DNA of 64,000 nucleotides from Ruegeria atlantica (GTDB lineage: Bacteria; Pseudomonadota; Alphaproteobacteria; Rhodobacterales; Rhodobacteraceae), in NCBI RefSeq assembly GCF_013032455.1, contig NZ_WQCF01000001.1, positions 124,001 through 188,000 of the forward strand. The letters run 5' to 3'. This document shows, piece by piece, positions 29,260-38,051 of the stretch. Numbering within the stretch: the stretch's first letter is position 1; every line of letters begins with the position of its first letter. The position numbers were made by a program, and so were the translations under genes. A model generated the notes under the pieces. It saw only the letters and a list, made by a program, of their open reading frames with translations, was not told the origin of the DNA and searched no databases.

Positions 29260-30519
29260 TCACAAGAAAGCCTCTACCCTTTCAACCACCCAGACCATAG
29301 CTATCAAGCTTGCACAGGCAGCGACGGCAGCTCGTGAGCCGACCCAGATACGGCCCGGTTGATTGCGCAAGAACACAACCAAGGGCCAGACTAATAACAC
29401 GATTATCAACTGCCCAATCTCTACGCCAACATTAAAGGCCAGCAAGCTATGCCAGACATTGGGTGCGTCCACGCGCAGAATCTGGTGCAACATGAAGGAA
29501 AACCCGAACCCGTGGAGCAAGCCTATACCCGTGGTAATTCCAAAGGCCTTTAAGTCTCCGTGTTTCTGCGCGGGTGGTCGAACAGCCATCAGGGCGGCAT
29601 AGATAATTGACAGCGCAATCGCCAATTCAACCGTGGGAATGAACCAGGCACCGCTGGGGGCCACGCCGAAAAAACCGAGGATCAGTGTCACGGTATGGCC
29701 AAGTGTAAATCCCGTGACGCGCGCAAGCAGGCTGTGCAGGTTTATCGCTCCGATAATCATACAGAGAACGAACAATACGTGATCTGGGCCTTCAATGATG
29801 TGTCGAATGCCTTCGACGACAAATGTCGAAGCAGCGGACGTCGCTGATCCAGACACCGTAATCGGCTCATGCATCAATCCAGTTGCGCGATAAGTGCGGA
29901 CTTGATCGCCATTGTAGTCGAGGATCAGGTTCGCCGTATCTTCTTGTCCGGCCAACTGGGGATCGGAGGAGTAAGATAGCTCATAGGATTGGAGCGAACC
30001 GGTTGCGTAGCGAATATGCAAGTCCAGCATCACATCCCCTACATAGGTCTCGTCACCTGCGGGATAAACATCTTTGCCAGACAGCGAGCTTTGCGCTTCG
30101 GCCAGAGTTGCAAATCCGGGCTCGGAGCCCAAGCGGTGCAGGCGCATGGCGATGACCGAGGCAGATGGCGCCTGCCCGTCTACGGACAAATCCAGACCGC
30201 CAACTGCAAGCGCAGCCAGACCGCCCGGATCAGCCTGCAGAGCAACCTGATCGACATAGTGCATCAGCGCACCATCTTCGATCTGATTGTAGGTATAAGG
30301 GGCAGGATCTGGCAGCCCGTCGTCACCTGCCGGACCAACCAATTCGGCCACCACATAAGACAGAGGCATCCGCAGGAAGACGTCCAAACCTTCATCCGAA
30401 TGCAAAACATGATGCACCCGAACATTCTGGTTCAGCTTAAAATGAGCAGCCGCTTTGGCTGCTGTTAAGACGGCGCAAACGAGTAAACCAAGAACGATAA
30501 CAAGTTTTAAGGCTCGCAT
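29260..30519 (-). CDS. HupE/UreJ-like membrane protein
   Basis: The 419-residue protein has a signal-like N terminus (1 to 25), a periplasmic domain (about 26 to 225) and six or seven membrane helices in the C-terminal half. The motif HIIEGPDHVLFVLCMI, then ARVTGFTLGHTVTLIL and TGIGLLHGFGFSF, match the HupE/UreJ_2 family, whose conserved His and Asp residues suggest metal (nickel/cobalt) handling. Family members are poorly characterised. It starts one base after the stop of the upstream membrane gene, so the two act together. Confidence 0.8.
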   Translation of the reverse strand: MRALKLVIVLGLLVCAVLTAAKAAAHFKLNQNVRVHHVLHSDEGLDVFLRMPLSYVVAELVGPAGDDGLPDPAPYTYNQIEDGALMHYVDQVALQADPGGLAALAVGGLDLSVDGQAPSASVIAMRLHRLGSEPGFATLAEAQSSLSGKDVYPAGDETYVGDVMLDLHIRYATGSLQSYELSYSSDPQLAGQEDTANLILDYNGDQVRTYRATGLMHEPITVSGSATSAASTFVVEGIRHIIEGPDHVLFVLCMIIGAINLHSLLARVTGFTLGHTVTLILGFFGVAPSGAWFIPTVELAIALSIIYAALMAVRPPAQKHGDLKAFGITTGIGLLHGFGFSFMLHQILRVDAPNVWHSLLAFNVGVEIGQLIIVLLVWPLVVFLRNQPGRIWVGSRAAVAACASLIAMVWVVERVEAFL

Positions 30520-30520
30520 A

Positions 30521-32245
30521 TTAGCCCTCTTTCTGTGCGTTCAGTATGGTCAGCCCATCCAAAACCCAACGATCGCCGCGCCGCGATACATCCATCAGCC
30601 CGCGAAAGTTCACGTTCTGCCGGTGCAAATGTCCCCAGTGCCCCCCGCTGACACGAGCGGTCCAATTTGCAAGGATCTGGAAGTCATTCTGCCCTTCGCC
30701 TCGGGATAGGCTTTCAATTAAAAGATCCACGGTGTCTTCTGCCCGCGCTGACGCCCCAGAGGGCAACGTGACAGAGAGGCCACGGCGCAACTCGGCACTC
30801 ACGTCGCCTCGGTTCGGTTCGTCGACAAACGGCTCAAGAGCTGAACGAAGGCCATCCTTATCCGGCTCCAACAGGGCCGCATTAAAGTTACTCAGCATCC
30901 CTTGTATGACCAGATGGGTAGCAACCCCATCCGGTGAAGGCCGGGCAAATGAATCTTTCAACGCGAATGTCAAAACGGCTGCTGCAGCAAACGCACCGGA
31001 CATTGCCAACGTCAGGCTCCGCGGCGCAGCACTCCAATACCAAGCGCTCAACACGCCAATCATCGAGAGCACGCCCAACCCAAGGGAAAGTAACACTGCC
31101 GGATGGACCCCGGCTGTTTTAACGAACACAGGCTGCGTTCGCGGCTCCTCCCAAGAGGTCAGATGGTTGGTCCAACGTATTGCCGGGTCCGTTTTGTAAA
31201 TCTGCGAGGGAACCCCACCTGCCGGATCGCTGAGAGTGACAGGAACGACATCAACCCCCTCAGGGAACAACTGCCAAAGCATGTCGACTTGCTTTGCAAG
31301 TGCCTTTTGAGGATAGGATGTAACGGCGCCCAACAACATCGTTGTGCGCGTCGCGGGCGATTGGTCGGGCAGCACACGCAACCCCTCTGCACCTACCGCA
31401 ATACGGGACACTTGAACGCTGTTTGGCGTCACGTCGACCCCATCGATTGTGACAGGGTTTTGACTTTTGAAGAAGCCTTCAGCCTCAGTCTTGATCCGCA
31501 CGATCTGGTCGGATGTAAGGCTTTCAGCGTTGCCAAGGTCTAGGTCGATCCAGCCTTCCAAATCCTTCAGGCGAAAGATTACCTCGTGGCGCACTTCGCG
31601 TGGTTCGATCGACACAAAGGACATAAGTGGAGACTTGTGATGGCGGGTCAAATTTGGGTTTTCGAACGTGGTGAACCAAGGGTCTTCCCAATTGGGCAGC
31701 ATCGTCTCTGCTTGGGACAAGAACCGGTAATCTGTCACCGGCACTCCACCGTGTGACGCCATCATTCCGATTGACGCCAATGGGATGCCGTCAGAGTTCA
31801 GTGGCGGTGTGAAAGTGATCTGTCCGGGCTGACCCTGAAACGGAAATTCCAAATCCACAAAGACGACATCAGCGCTACGCGGACGGGGCGCAACCAAACT
31901 GCTGGCTGCCGTCTGGCGCGGTGTTCGAGGGCGCACGTCAATTGTATGAATCACGCGGTCTAACGGGTTGCCATCAACTGAAACTTGAAATGTCTGCCCT
32001 GTGCGTTCCGACAAAGACGCGCCCGATCCATCATCTGGTGCAACAAAAAATGGATATGCATTCAGATCAATTTCCAGAATGACGCGGACATGATCCTTTT
32101 CGACCGATAATTCGGCGAAACTTGGCGCTGTTTCACCGCCGTATGGTGAAACCAGATCAGCCTTTGCGCTGCCCCAGCCCAGTATCAGGCTGGCCAGAAA
32201 GGCAATCTTGCACCAAGGCTTAGAAATGGAATGCAACGGCCGCAT
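30521..32245 (-). CDS. Exported membrane protein of unknown function, partner of HupE-like gene
   Basis: I do not recognise this family. A start at 32245 gives 574 residues with signal peptide MRPLHSISKPWCKIAFLASL; an alternative ATG at 32269 has a better GGGGAG ribosome site and adds eight residues. A large periplasmic domain (about 30 to 390) is followed by two membrane helices (about 395 to 445) and a soluble C-terminal domain. Conserved-looking parts are FFVAPDDGSG and LSPAG-like loops. It overlaps the end of the outer-membrane-protein gene and precedes the HupE-like gene by one base, so the three form one operon. Confidence 0.6.
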   Translation of the reverse strand: MRPLHSISKPWCKIAFLASLILGWGSAKADLVSPYGGETAPSFAELSVEKDHVRVILEIDLNAYPFFVAPDDGSGASLSERTGQTFQVSVDGNPLDRVIHTIDVRPRTPRQTAASSLVAPRPRSADVVFVDLEFPFQGQPGQITFTPPLNSDGIPLASIGMMASHGGVPVTDYRFLSQAETMLPNWEDPWFTTFENPNLTRHHKSPLMSFVSIEPREVRHEVIFRLKDLEGWIDLDLGNAESLTSDQIVRIKTEAEGFFKSQNPVTIDGVDVTPNSVQVSRIAVGAEGLRVLPDQSPATRTTMLLGAVTSYPQKALAKQVDMLWQLFPEGVDVVPVTLSDPAGGVPSQIYKTDPAIRWTNHLTSWEEPRTQPVFVKTAGVHPAVLLSLGLGVLSMIGVLSAWYWSAAPRSLTLAMSGAFAAAAVLTFALKDSFARPSPDGVATHLVIQGMLSNFNAALLEPDKDGLRSALEPFVDEPNRGDVSAELRRGLSVTLPSGASARAEDTVDLLIESLSRGEGQNDFQILANWTARVSGGHWGHLHRQNVNFRGLMDVSRRGDRWVLDGLTILNAQKEG

Positions 32246-33029
32246 AAATACCGTTCTGGTCAATGTCATAAGCAAACTCCCCGCCATCTCGGTCCGTGGA
32301 GTAGTCAATTCCGTAAAACTGATAACCGAACCGCAGTGACGTGTTCTCCCAACCTTTCCAGTCGAACCCGGCCAGAGCGACATATTGCAGATCATCCCCG
32401 TTCACGCCAAAGCCGCTTAATGTGGCTCGGGTCGCGAAGCTCCACTTATCGTTAAGTTCGACGGCATAGCGCAATGCAATCAAGGGCTCGAACCAATCTT
32501 CGGTTCCTCCCAAGGTCATGCCCGGCCCCGGACCAGCAAGATCGATTTCCTGTTTCAGGCGGTTCCATTGAACTCCGATCGCTGCATCCGCGGCATAGCG
32601 ACGACCTGAGACATTAACGCCTTCGGCGAACCTATAAGCTCCCTGTACGTTGAAAAATGTTTGTCTGACATCCACGTCGACGGTTGCATTGCCGATCGGC
32701 AGGTTCCCATCCTCACCGAGCTTCACATAGTAAACCTCGGAAATAATTCCGAAGTCACCGTTCCAGCCTTCGTACCGAACTGACGCCGCTCCCTGAAGTA
32801 TATCGAGAACCTCGCTTAGGTTTAGATCCAGATCGACACTGGTTCCGTCTACTGTGGAAGTGCCGGTCGTGCTGAGAGGCAGAAAAAGATACGGCGTGAT
32901 CGAATGCCGCCAAGCATCGGGATCGGTCGGATCGCGTGACAGCGCTTGGGCATTTGCGAATGATGAGGCGATTAATGTCAGACCAATCTGAGACAGCAAC
33001 CATAGTTTCCACTTAGGGGTAAATCGCAT
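32220..33029 (-). CDS. Outer-membrane beta-barrel protein
   Basis: The 269-residue protein has a signal peptide (1 to about 28, ending SSFANAQA) and a body of alternating polar/hydrophobic strands, such as ITPYLFLPLS, ASVRYEGWNGDFGIISEVYYV and TSLRFGYQFYGIDY. It ends in VAFHF with the terminal phenylalanine recognised by the BAM machinery. It is likely an eight-to-twelve-strand barrel. It is the first gene of the operon with the unknown membrane protein and HupE-like gene, so it may serve the same substrate. Confidence 0.75.
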   Translation of the reverse strand: MRFTPKWKLWLLSQIGLTLIASSFANAQALSRDPTDPDAWRHSITPYLFLPLSTTGTSTVDGTSVDLDLNLSEVLDILQGAASVRYEGWNGDFGIISEVYYVKLGEDGNLPIGNATVDVDVRQTFFNVQGAYRFAEGVNVSGRRYAADAAIGVQWNRLKQEIDLAGPGPGMTLGGTEDWFEPLIALRYAVELNDKWSFATRATLSGFGVNGDDLQYVALAGFDWKGWENTSLRFGYQFYGIDYSTDRDGGEFAYDIDQNGIYAAVAFHF

Positions 33030-33104
33030 TCAAGGTCTCCGGTCAAAAAATCGAAAAGAATGAACGGCACAAGTTTTCACCCGCGTCGTTCATTGACCCG
33101 CAGG

Positions 33105-34436
33105 TCATTCGTCTCCGGGATAAGGGAATTCTCGCCCCAGCGCTTCTGATGCTTCTTCGTAGATCGGGCGCAGAACATCGTCCACGTCGTCATACCCTGT
33201 CTTGGTGAAATCCGAGAATTGCATTGCCTCAAGCGGGATTCCCGAGCGTTTCGCGAATTCTGCCTTATCATCCTGCGATGGTGGTTCAGCGGGCGAAGCC
33301 AAAGGCGGCGACCAGGTACGCTCTTCGGTGACGGCCATCCGCACTATGATGTCGTCTTTCGTCACGTTCCAGACCATGAAGTCATCGGCCATGCTCAGAG
33401 GGCCATCATAGGTCGAACGGATGCGATCATGAACATTTGACGACGTATCGAAGTCGTTAAAGAAATGATACGCGGCTGCCATTCGTGGCTGGATGTCACT
33501 CATGACTTTCCCAAAGGCTTCGGGCGCTGTGTGTACCTGTGTTCCGGCCAAGAGAGCTGTCTCGGGTGTAAATTTCATTTTGCTTACCAAATCGGGAACC
33601 GCGATAAAGCATTCATGGATCGCAAGGTCAGCGTTCTTCGCGTATTCCTTGAACCATTTGTTCGGATAAGTGTCCGAACTGAAGACAAATTTCAAACCAT
33701 TCCACTCCAAAGCATAACTTACCGCACCGTCGATCGAGTGAATTGCCGGGAATGTCCGAATTTGTACGCCGTTCTCGTCGTAGATGACTTCGTTTTCCAG
33801 CTTGTAGTCAAATTCATTGATCTCTATCGAGTATCCCCGAAAATCCACTATGCCTGCACGCCCAGCAAGATCCCAGGACAGCATCTTCTGCATGTGGTCG
33901 AGCGCATAGGCCGTTCCGAGTTCTTCTGCGGGTCCACTCGGACCCCAAACGCGAAGGGGGATGTTTCGTCCCATGAGTGCTCCACCGATGAAAAGATCAT
34001 GCAGCGCGCCGAAATGGTCGGTGTGAAGGTGGCCGATAAAAACCTTGTTGAGATAGTTGTAGGGTATCTGCAGCGAGGAAATCCGCTCGGCCGATCCTGA
34101 TCCTATGTCGAACAGGAATTTGTCACCGTTGCCCAACTCTACGAGGAAGCAGGCCGCAGCTTGCGCAGCTCGTGTTGTCGGCATTCCAGTCCCGCAGGCA
34201 ATGACCCGCATTTCGTCTTCGGCAAGGTCTTCTGTATTCGGATAATAGGCCTCTCTTGGTCTATCCCGAACTGCTGTTGGGGAAACCTCTTCGGTCTCTT
34301 GGGCATAAGCGGCTGATGGGCCCACAAGGTCCACCATAACGTTTGTTACAGATGGCGGCGCAGCGGCCCAGACACCAAACGCCAAACCGAGCATGAAATG
34401 CTTTCTGAACTTCCTGAAGTCCGAACTTTGTTTCAT
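33105..34436 (-). CDS. Exported MBL-fold metallo-hydrolase (GntH-like)
   Basis: The 443-residue protein has a long signal peptide ending near AAYAQE (about residue 47), then the metallo-beta-lactamase fold: the GTGMPTTRAAQAAACFLVE start, metal motif HLHTDHFGAL, a second ligand region near HSIDG, FSSDTYPN and a late His in AYHFFND. It resembles the family named guanitoxin biosynthesis MBL-fold hydrolase GntH in public annotation; that name is recalled, and the rest of a guanitoxin cluster is absent, so the role is open. It is divergent from the TPR regulator at 34604, with a strong palindrome between them. Confidence 0.75.
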   Translation of the reverse strand: MKQSSDFRKFRKHFMLGLAFGVWAAAPPSVTNVMVDLVGPSAAYAQETEEVSPTAVRDRPREAYYPNTEDLAEDEMRVIACGTGMPTTRAAQAAACFLVELGNGDKFLFDIGSGSAERISSLQIPYNYLNKVFIGHLHTDHFGALHDLFIGGALMGRNIPLRVWGPSGPAEELGTAYALDHMQKMLSWDLAGRAGIVDFRGYSIEINEFDYKLENEVIYDENGVQIRTFPAIHSIDGAVSYALEWNGLKFVFSSDTYPNKWFKEYAKNADLAIHECFIAVPDLVSKMKFTPETALLAGTQVHTAPEAFGKVMSDIQPRMAAAYHFFNDFDTSSNVHDRIRSTYDGPLSMADDFMVWNVTKDDIIVRMAVTEERTWSPPLASPAEPPSQDDKAEFAKRSGIPLEAMQFSDFTKTGYDDVDDVLRPIYEEASEALGREFPYPGDE

Positions 34437-34546
34437 TGGGCACCTTCCTGGAAATTAGATGTCTGCAACAGATCAAACCCCTTCAGACCGCCACTTAAGT
34501 GAGGGGCTCAAAAAAATATCTTGCGCGCAATTGGGCAGTGAAAAAA

Positions 34547-34577
34547 GTGAGTCACAGTTTGAAACTTCGTGACTCAC
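34547..34577. promoter_or_regulatory. Nested palindromes between the MBL gene and the TPR regulator
   Basis: GTGAGTCAC at 34547-34555 and GTGACTCAC at 34569-34577 are perfect inverted 9-mers. Between them lies a second palindrome AGTTTGAAACT (34556-34566). The site is in the 167-bp gap between divergent genes, 27 bases before the regulator start at 34604, and fits an operator controlling one or both. Confidence 0.6.
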
Positions 34578-34603
34578 ATCAAAATAACTGCAAATTTAGG
34601 AAT

Positions 34604-35956
34604 ATGTTGAGGTGCGCTAATTCCCCGGCAGAAAACGAAAAACGCAACGCGCTTTCGCGTTTGCTTGACGACAGTCACCTTGAGGGGGCAGACCGTCTTC
34701 GCGCGTTTCTAAGATATATTGTCGAGGAAGAATTGGCGGGACGCGGTGCAGACATTCGCGGCAAAACAATTGCGCAGGATGTTTATGGCCGCGACACGTC
34801 GGAAGGAACTGATCCGGAAAACGTGGTGCGTGTCGACGCAAGGCGGCTTCGGCAGTTTCTGGAATTATATTACGAAACTGTCGGCAAACACGATCCAGTG
34901 CGCTTGCATATGGATAGCGGCGGCTATCGGCCCCGGTTCGAAAGCGTTAGACCGACACATAGTCTTCGACATAGCGGATGGCCTGTACGTTTTGGTGTTC
35001 CCATAGGAGTTTTCGCAGTCGGATCATTGATAGGTGCAATCATCGGAGCAAACCTGCTTACACCAGAAGTGAAATTTACCCCCAGCCACTCCGATACAGC
35101 GTCCACACCAGAGAATCCGAACCTGCTGCAACGGGCAGCAATTTATGAGAAATCACCAGCCGCCCTGCAGGCTTTCAATCTGGCTCAACAAGCGCGCGCG
35201 ATGATTTTTCCGATCTTTGATCGCCCAAGGCAACTGCTTGTACTCTCGGTATTTGAACGTGTGATCGAATTGGACCCTGACTATTTTGGCGGTTACGCCG
35301 GAGCTGCGCAGGCGCTTGCGACGCTGTCGGTCATCACCCCACCATCAGAGGTAAAAGACGACTATACTATTGCCGCCACGAAGTTCGCCAATGAGGCCGT
35401 CCGGCTCGCTCCGGATAACGCCTGGAGCCAGTCTGCAAAAAGCTGGGCATATTTCGCAGATCGAGAGTACGAAATGGCACTGATGGTCGGAAAACGTGCC
35501 GCTCAGCTCGATCCGAATGATGGCGCCGTTTTGGATTTTCTAGGCGCAGTGGCAGTGTTCTCGGGCGCGTTTGCCGAAGCCATTGAGTTCGCAGATAGGC
35601 AATCACTGTTGGAGTCCAGCAATCAAAGGTTCGCCAACCGAAACATCTCAGGCGCGGCCCATTTCCATCTTGGCGACTATGAGACAACCATTCAGCGCTT
35701 CGATGAGGCGAAAAACCTAGGCGACCCGCTGAGCGCTGCATCCTTGGCCTACCAAGTCGCCGCCTTTTCCGCGCTGGGCCGTGACCACCAAGCTCAGGCG
35801 AAGCTGGCCGAGTTAAAAACCGCGTGGCCGGACGCACCGGTCGCGTCGATGCTGAGGAACATTCACAGCAACAACAAACATGCCGATGCGGTTATTAACG
35901 AACTGTTGCGTCAAGGCTGGTCGCCACCGAATACCCAGTCGAAACTCAACCGCTAG
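34604..35956 (+). CDS. Membrane-anchored DNA-binding protein with TPR domain
   Basis: The 450-residue protein has an N-terminal domain (about 12 to 113) with LRAFLRYIVEEELAGRG, IRGKTIAQDVYGRD and NVVRVDARRLRQFLELYY. I recognise this as the winged-helix-like domain found in front of many alphaproteobacterial TPR and adenylate-cyclase proteins. One membrane helix follows (about 127 to 150), then helical TPR-like repeats in the periplasm (about 165 to 440). The layout is ToxR/CadC-like: a cytoplasmic DNA-binding part and an external sensor. The ATG at 34604 was preferred over an upstream GTG at 34499. It likely controls the divergent MBL gene. Confidence 0.65.
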   Translation: MLRCANSPAENEKRNALSRLLDDSHLEGADRLRAFLRYIVEEELAGRGADIRGKTIAQDVYGRDTSEGTDPENVVRVDARRLRQFLELYYETVGKHDPVRLHMDSGGYRPRFESVRPTHSLRHSGWPVRFGVPIGVFAVGSLIGAIIGANLLTPEVKFTPSHSDTASTPENPNLLQRAAIYEKSPAALQAFNLAQQARAMIFPIFDRPRQLLVLSVFERVIELDPDYFGGYAGAAQALATLSVITPPSEVKDDYTIAATKFANEAVRLAPDNAWSQSAKSWAYFADREYEMALMVGKRAAQLDPNDGAVLDFLGAVAVFSGAFAEAIEFADRQSLLESSNQRFANRNISGAAHFHLGDYETTIQRFDEAKNLGDPLSAASLAYQVAAFSALGRDHQAQAKLAELKTAWPDAPVASMLRNIHSNNKHADAVINELLRQGWSPPNTQSKLNR

Positions 35957-36127
35957 GCTGTATAAGGATATACCTAGTACAATTGGGCGTTTTGTTGCCG
36001 TCTTGGCAGTTGTTTTGGGCGTAGCATGGCTCAAACTTCAGTATTGAAAAGAACTTCCGGGAATTCCCCTTTCATTCCAGCTAGATATACCCCATCTCAG
36101 CGGCACAATTTTTCAAAGGAGAGACAC

Positions 36128-36619
36128 ATGACGCGCACTATCCTATTAGCGGTAGTCATCGCCGCAGCCGGAGCAGGCATTTACTATTACGCCACCCAAC
36201 CCGAACCCACACCAGCCGAGCAACTGAAATCCGCCGCGCAGGATGCCAGTGACGCGGTCAGCGAGGCCGCGAGCTCGATCACCGATCAGGCGAACGAGGC
36301 TGCATCGTCCCTCGCAGACCAAGCCTCAGAAGCTGCGGATCAGGCTACCGAAGCTGCCACGGATTTAGCCAATCAAGCCGGTGAGGAAGTTGCGGCGCTG
36401 GCAAACCAAGGCCAGGAGCTGCTGAACTCATGGATCGAGGAAGGCGCGCTTAGCCTTGAGAACTTTGACTATGACGCGATGGTCGCATCCGTTCAGGAAA
36501 GCGATCTGGCGCAGGACCTGCAAGCCAAGGCCATCCAAATTCTGGACGACATCAAAGCTTCGCCCGAGACGATTACGGCAAAAATCCAGGAACTCCGCGA
36601 CCTATTGTCGGGACAGTGA
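36128..36619 (+). CDS. Alanine-rich membrane-anchored helical-repeat protein
   Basis: The 163-residue protein starts with a membrane anchor (MTRTILLAVVIAAAGAGIYY) and a proline-rich hinge. Residues 30 to 95 are an almost unbroken amphipathic helix of about 11-residue units (for example DQANEAASSLA, DQASEAADQAT), reminiscent of LEA or apolipoprotein repeats. A second helical domain follows. AAAGGAGAG before 36128 fixes the start. I do not know the function; the repeats suggest membrane or envelope protection. It would have been the gene next to rpsI before the island inserted. Confidence 0.7.
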   Translation: MTRTILLAVVIAAAGAGIYYYATQPEPTPAEQLKSAAQDASDAVSEAASSITDQANEAASSLADQASEAADQATEAATDLANQAGEEVAALANQGQELLNSWIEEGALSLENFDYDAMVASVQESDLAQDLQAKAIQILDDIKASPETITAKIQELRDLLSGQ

Positions 36620-36920
36620 CATCTGTGGGCTGCCCTACAAGGGTGGCCCTCTCCTTTGGGTGCGGCAGTGGTTCCCGCCACCCCATACTCTCGACCAATT
36701 GCCACAATCCATCGCTTTAGTTTTGGCTGTGATCCGATTGGCGGCAGTCCTTCAATCATGACCGAGATGTCGGGTTCTGACGAACGTTTTGATTTGTTCT
36801 GGCATAAGGAAAGTTTACGATTGCCCTGCCCCAGGTCATGCTTTCCACTATCCTTAAACACAGCGGCCAGTCGATCCAAACGTCACCACTCGACTACATT
36901 GACAGAGGTTGAATAAAGAA

Positions 36921-36946
36921 AAAGGGCTCGCAGAAGCGAGCCCTTT
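36921..36946 (-). terminator. Terminator, probably the original rpsI terminator
   Basis: AAAGGGCTCGC and GCGAGCCCTTT form an 11-bp stem with loop AGAA. On the minus strand the stem is followed by TTTCTTTATT, so it stops leftward transcription. No leftward gene precedes it except the remnant rpsI end at 36970, which fits its being the displaced rpsI terminator. Confidence 0.8.
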
Positions 36947-36969
36947 GAACTTTGTAGTTCGAGTAGCGA

Positions 36970-36980
36970 TTAACGCTTGG
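36970..36980 (+). repeat. Left attachment repeat of the rpsI island
   Basis: TTAACGCTTGG matches TTAGCGCTTGG at the end of rpsI (45275-45285) with one difference. On the minus strand both read Lys-Arg-stop, and the one difference is synonymous (CGT versus CGC). Confidence 0.6.
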
Positions 36981-37004
36981 CTATTCGTAAGGTTTAATTA
37001 TCCA

Positions 37005-37025
37005 ATATATATCAATAATTTACGC
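37005..37025 (+). repeat. End repeat copy 1 (left end of the Rep-Int-RT block)
   Basis: ATATATATCAAT followed by AATTTACG resembles ATATATATCAAT followed by GCTTTATG at 41996-42015 in the same orientation. The 12-bp core is identical and four of the next six positions also match. The two copies bracket the replication, recombinase and RT genes. Confidence 0.4.
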
Positions 37026-37071
37026 AGAAACGTAAATTTCTGCTATCGCTCTGCTAACAATCACCACTTGT

Positions 37072-37500
37072 TCAAGTAGCCTTATTGTTCCGCTTTTTCA
37101 TCATCTTTTCAATGGCTTCGTCAAGCTCACCAGCTTTCGTTGCATCCTTCAGCGTAGCTAATGCGTCTTGCACATCTTGCAGCGTTTTCACAAATACAGC
37201 GTTGCCCTTGCCAAGTGTAAGCGCCCTGCTCCCATACTTACATTGCACATACCAACCACCGTCTTGTTCAAAGAACCACGCACGCACTGCGCGCATCCTT
37301 TCAACAAGCACCTTCTCGCCCTGCTCGTTCTTCGCCCAGGTCTTTTTAGCAACCTCGTAGCTTTCACCCTTAGTAGCTGCCGCCACGACCTTCATCTGCT
37401 CGTCAATGCCAGCAACCAGCTTTTCCCTGCGCTGCTGCACTGGGTCTTGCTTGATGACGCGAGTGACGGATTTAACGGTAAGTTTGGATAAGATGGTCAC
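37072..37500 (-). CDS. DUF6641-like small protein of the island
   Basis: The 142-residue basic protein contains PVQQRREKLVAGIDEQMKV near the start, an aromatic patch RAWFFEQDGGWYVQCKYGSR in the middle and a GELDEAIEKMM tail. This layout matches my memory of DUF6641 proteins carried by proteobacterial plasmids and integrated elements next to replication genes; the identification is from memory. The start is GTG at 37500, chosen because AAGGAG lies seven bases upstream; the frame is open further. It is divergent from the rep operon. Confidence 0.6.
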   Translation of the reverse strand: MTILSKLTVKSVTRVIKQDPVQQRREKLVAGIDEQMKVVAAATKGESYEVAKKTWAKNEQGEKVLVERMRAVRAWFFEQDGGWYVQCKYGSRALTLGKGNAVFVKTLQDVQDALATLKDATKAGELDEAIEKMMKKRNNKAT

Positions 37501-37720
37501 TTCATTGCTCCTTGTGTTGTCGCACAAGTCTGCTGTCTTCTGTTTTAATTTACGACCTATTTTCAGAGCACTATGCGGCGCACTAAAAGTCACAATTGCA
37601 GCAGACAGCGCGGCTTTGTCGCTTTGCTGCCTCCTACCTCAGCAAGCAAAGCATCTTGCTCCAAAAAAACTTCGCTAAATCATCGGTCCACTGCTCAAAC
37701 CTTTGTCCCCAAAGAGTAAA

Positions 37721-37733
37721 TACCTTGAAGGTA
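37721..37733. promoter_or_regulatory. Palindrome overlapping the ribosome site of the rep operon
   Basis: TACCTTGAAGGTA is a perfect palindrome around one central base, ending six bases before the ATG at 37740 and containing the GAAGG ribosome site. A bound repressor or an RNA hairpin here would block translation of the rep operon. Confidence 0.45.
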
Positions 37734-37739
37734 TTATAC

Positions 37740-38051
37740 ATGGCAAATTTGAATCACGTACAACAGCAGCTTGAGTTGGCATTCGCTGGATATTTAGAAC
37801 TTGACGACGGCGAACAAGACGCAGCGGTTGATATGGCTCTTGTGCTGCTGCGGCAAATGCTGCGGCACAAAAGCGGGATACGACAGAAGTTAGCTGAGTT
37901 TGGCAACAAGCCAAAATGCGCAAAGGACAAACGACAGCAACAAAACGCTAAAAAAGTGCGAGGCGAGCTCGTGCGCAAGACAAACGCCGCTAGCCCAAAA
38001 GCTCCTATCAAGCCAGTACAAGTGACGAAGAAAAATGAACTACGCAGATAA
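37740..38051 (+). CDS. Small basic protein ahead of the replication initiator
   Basis: A 103-residue protein with an acidic helical first half (VQQQLELAFAGYLELDDGEQ) and a strongly basic second half rich in Lys, Arg and Gln (about 60 to 103). I do not recognise it. The charge pattern suggests DNA or RNA binding. Its last 17 bases overlap the start of the HUH initiator gene in another frame, so the two are coupled and the protein may be an accessory to replication. Confidence 0.55.
   Translation: MANLNHVQQQLELAFAGYLELDDGEQDAAVDMALVLLRQMLRHKSGIRQKLAEFGNKPKCAKDKRQQQNAKKVRGELVRKTNAASPKAPIKPVQVTKKNELRR

Noticed and set aside
36656..36916. An 86-codon open frame between the alanine-rich gene and the island
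   Set aside because: No ribosome site, unlikely composition, and overlapping frames on both strands; treated as intergenic. The stretch 36620-36920 holds nothing I can name.
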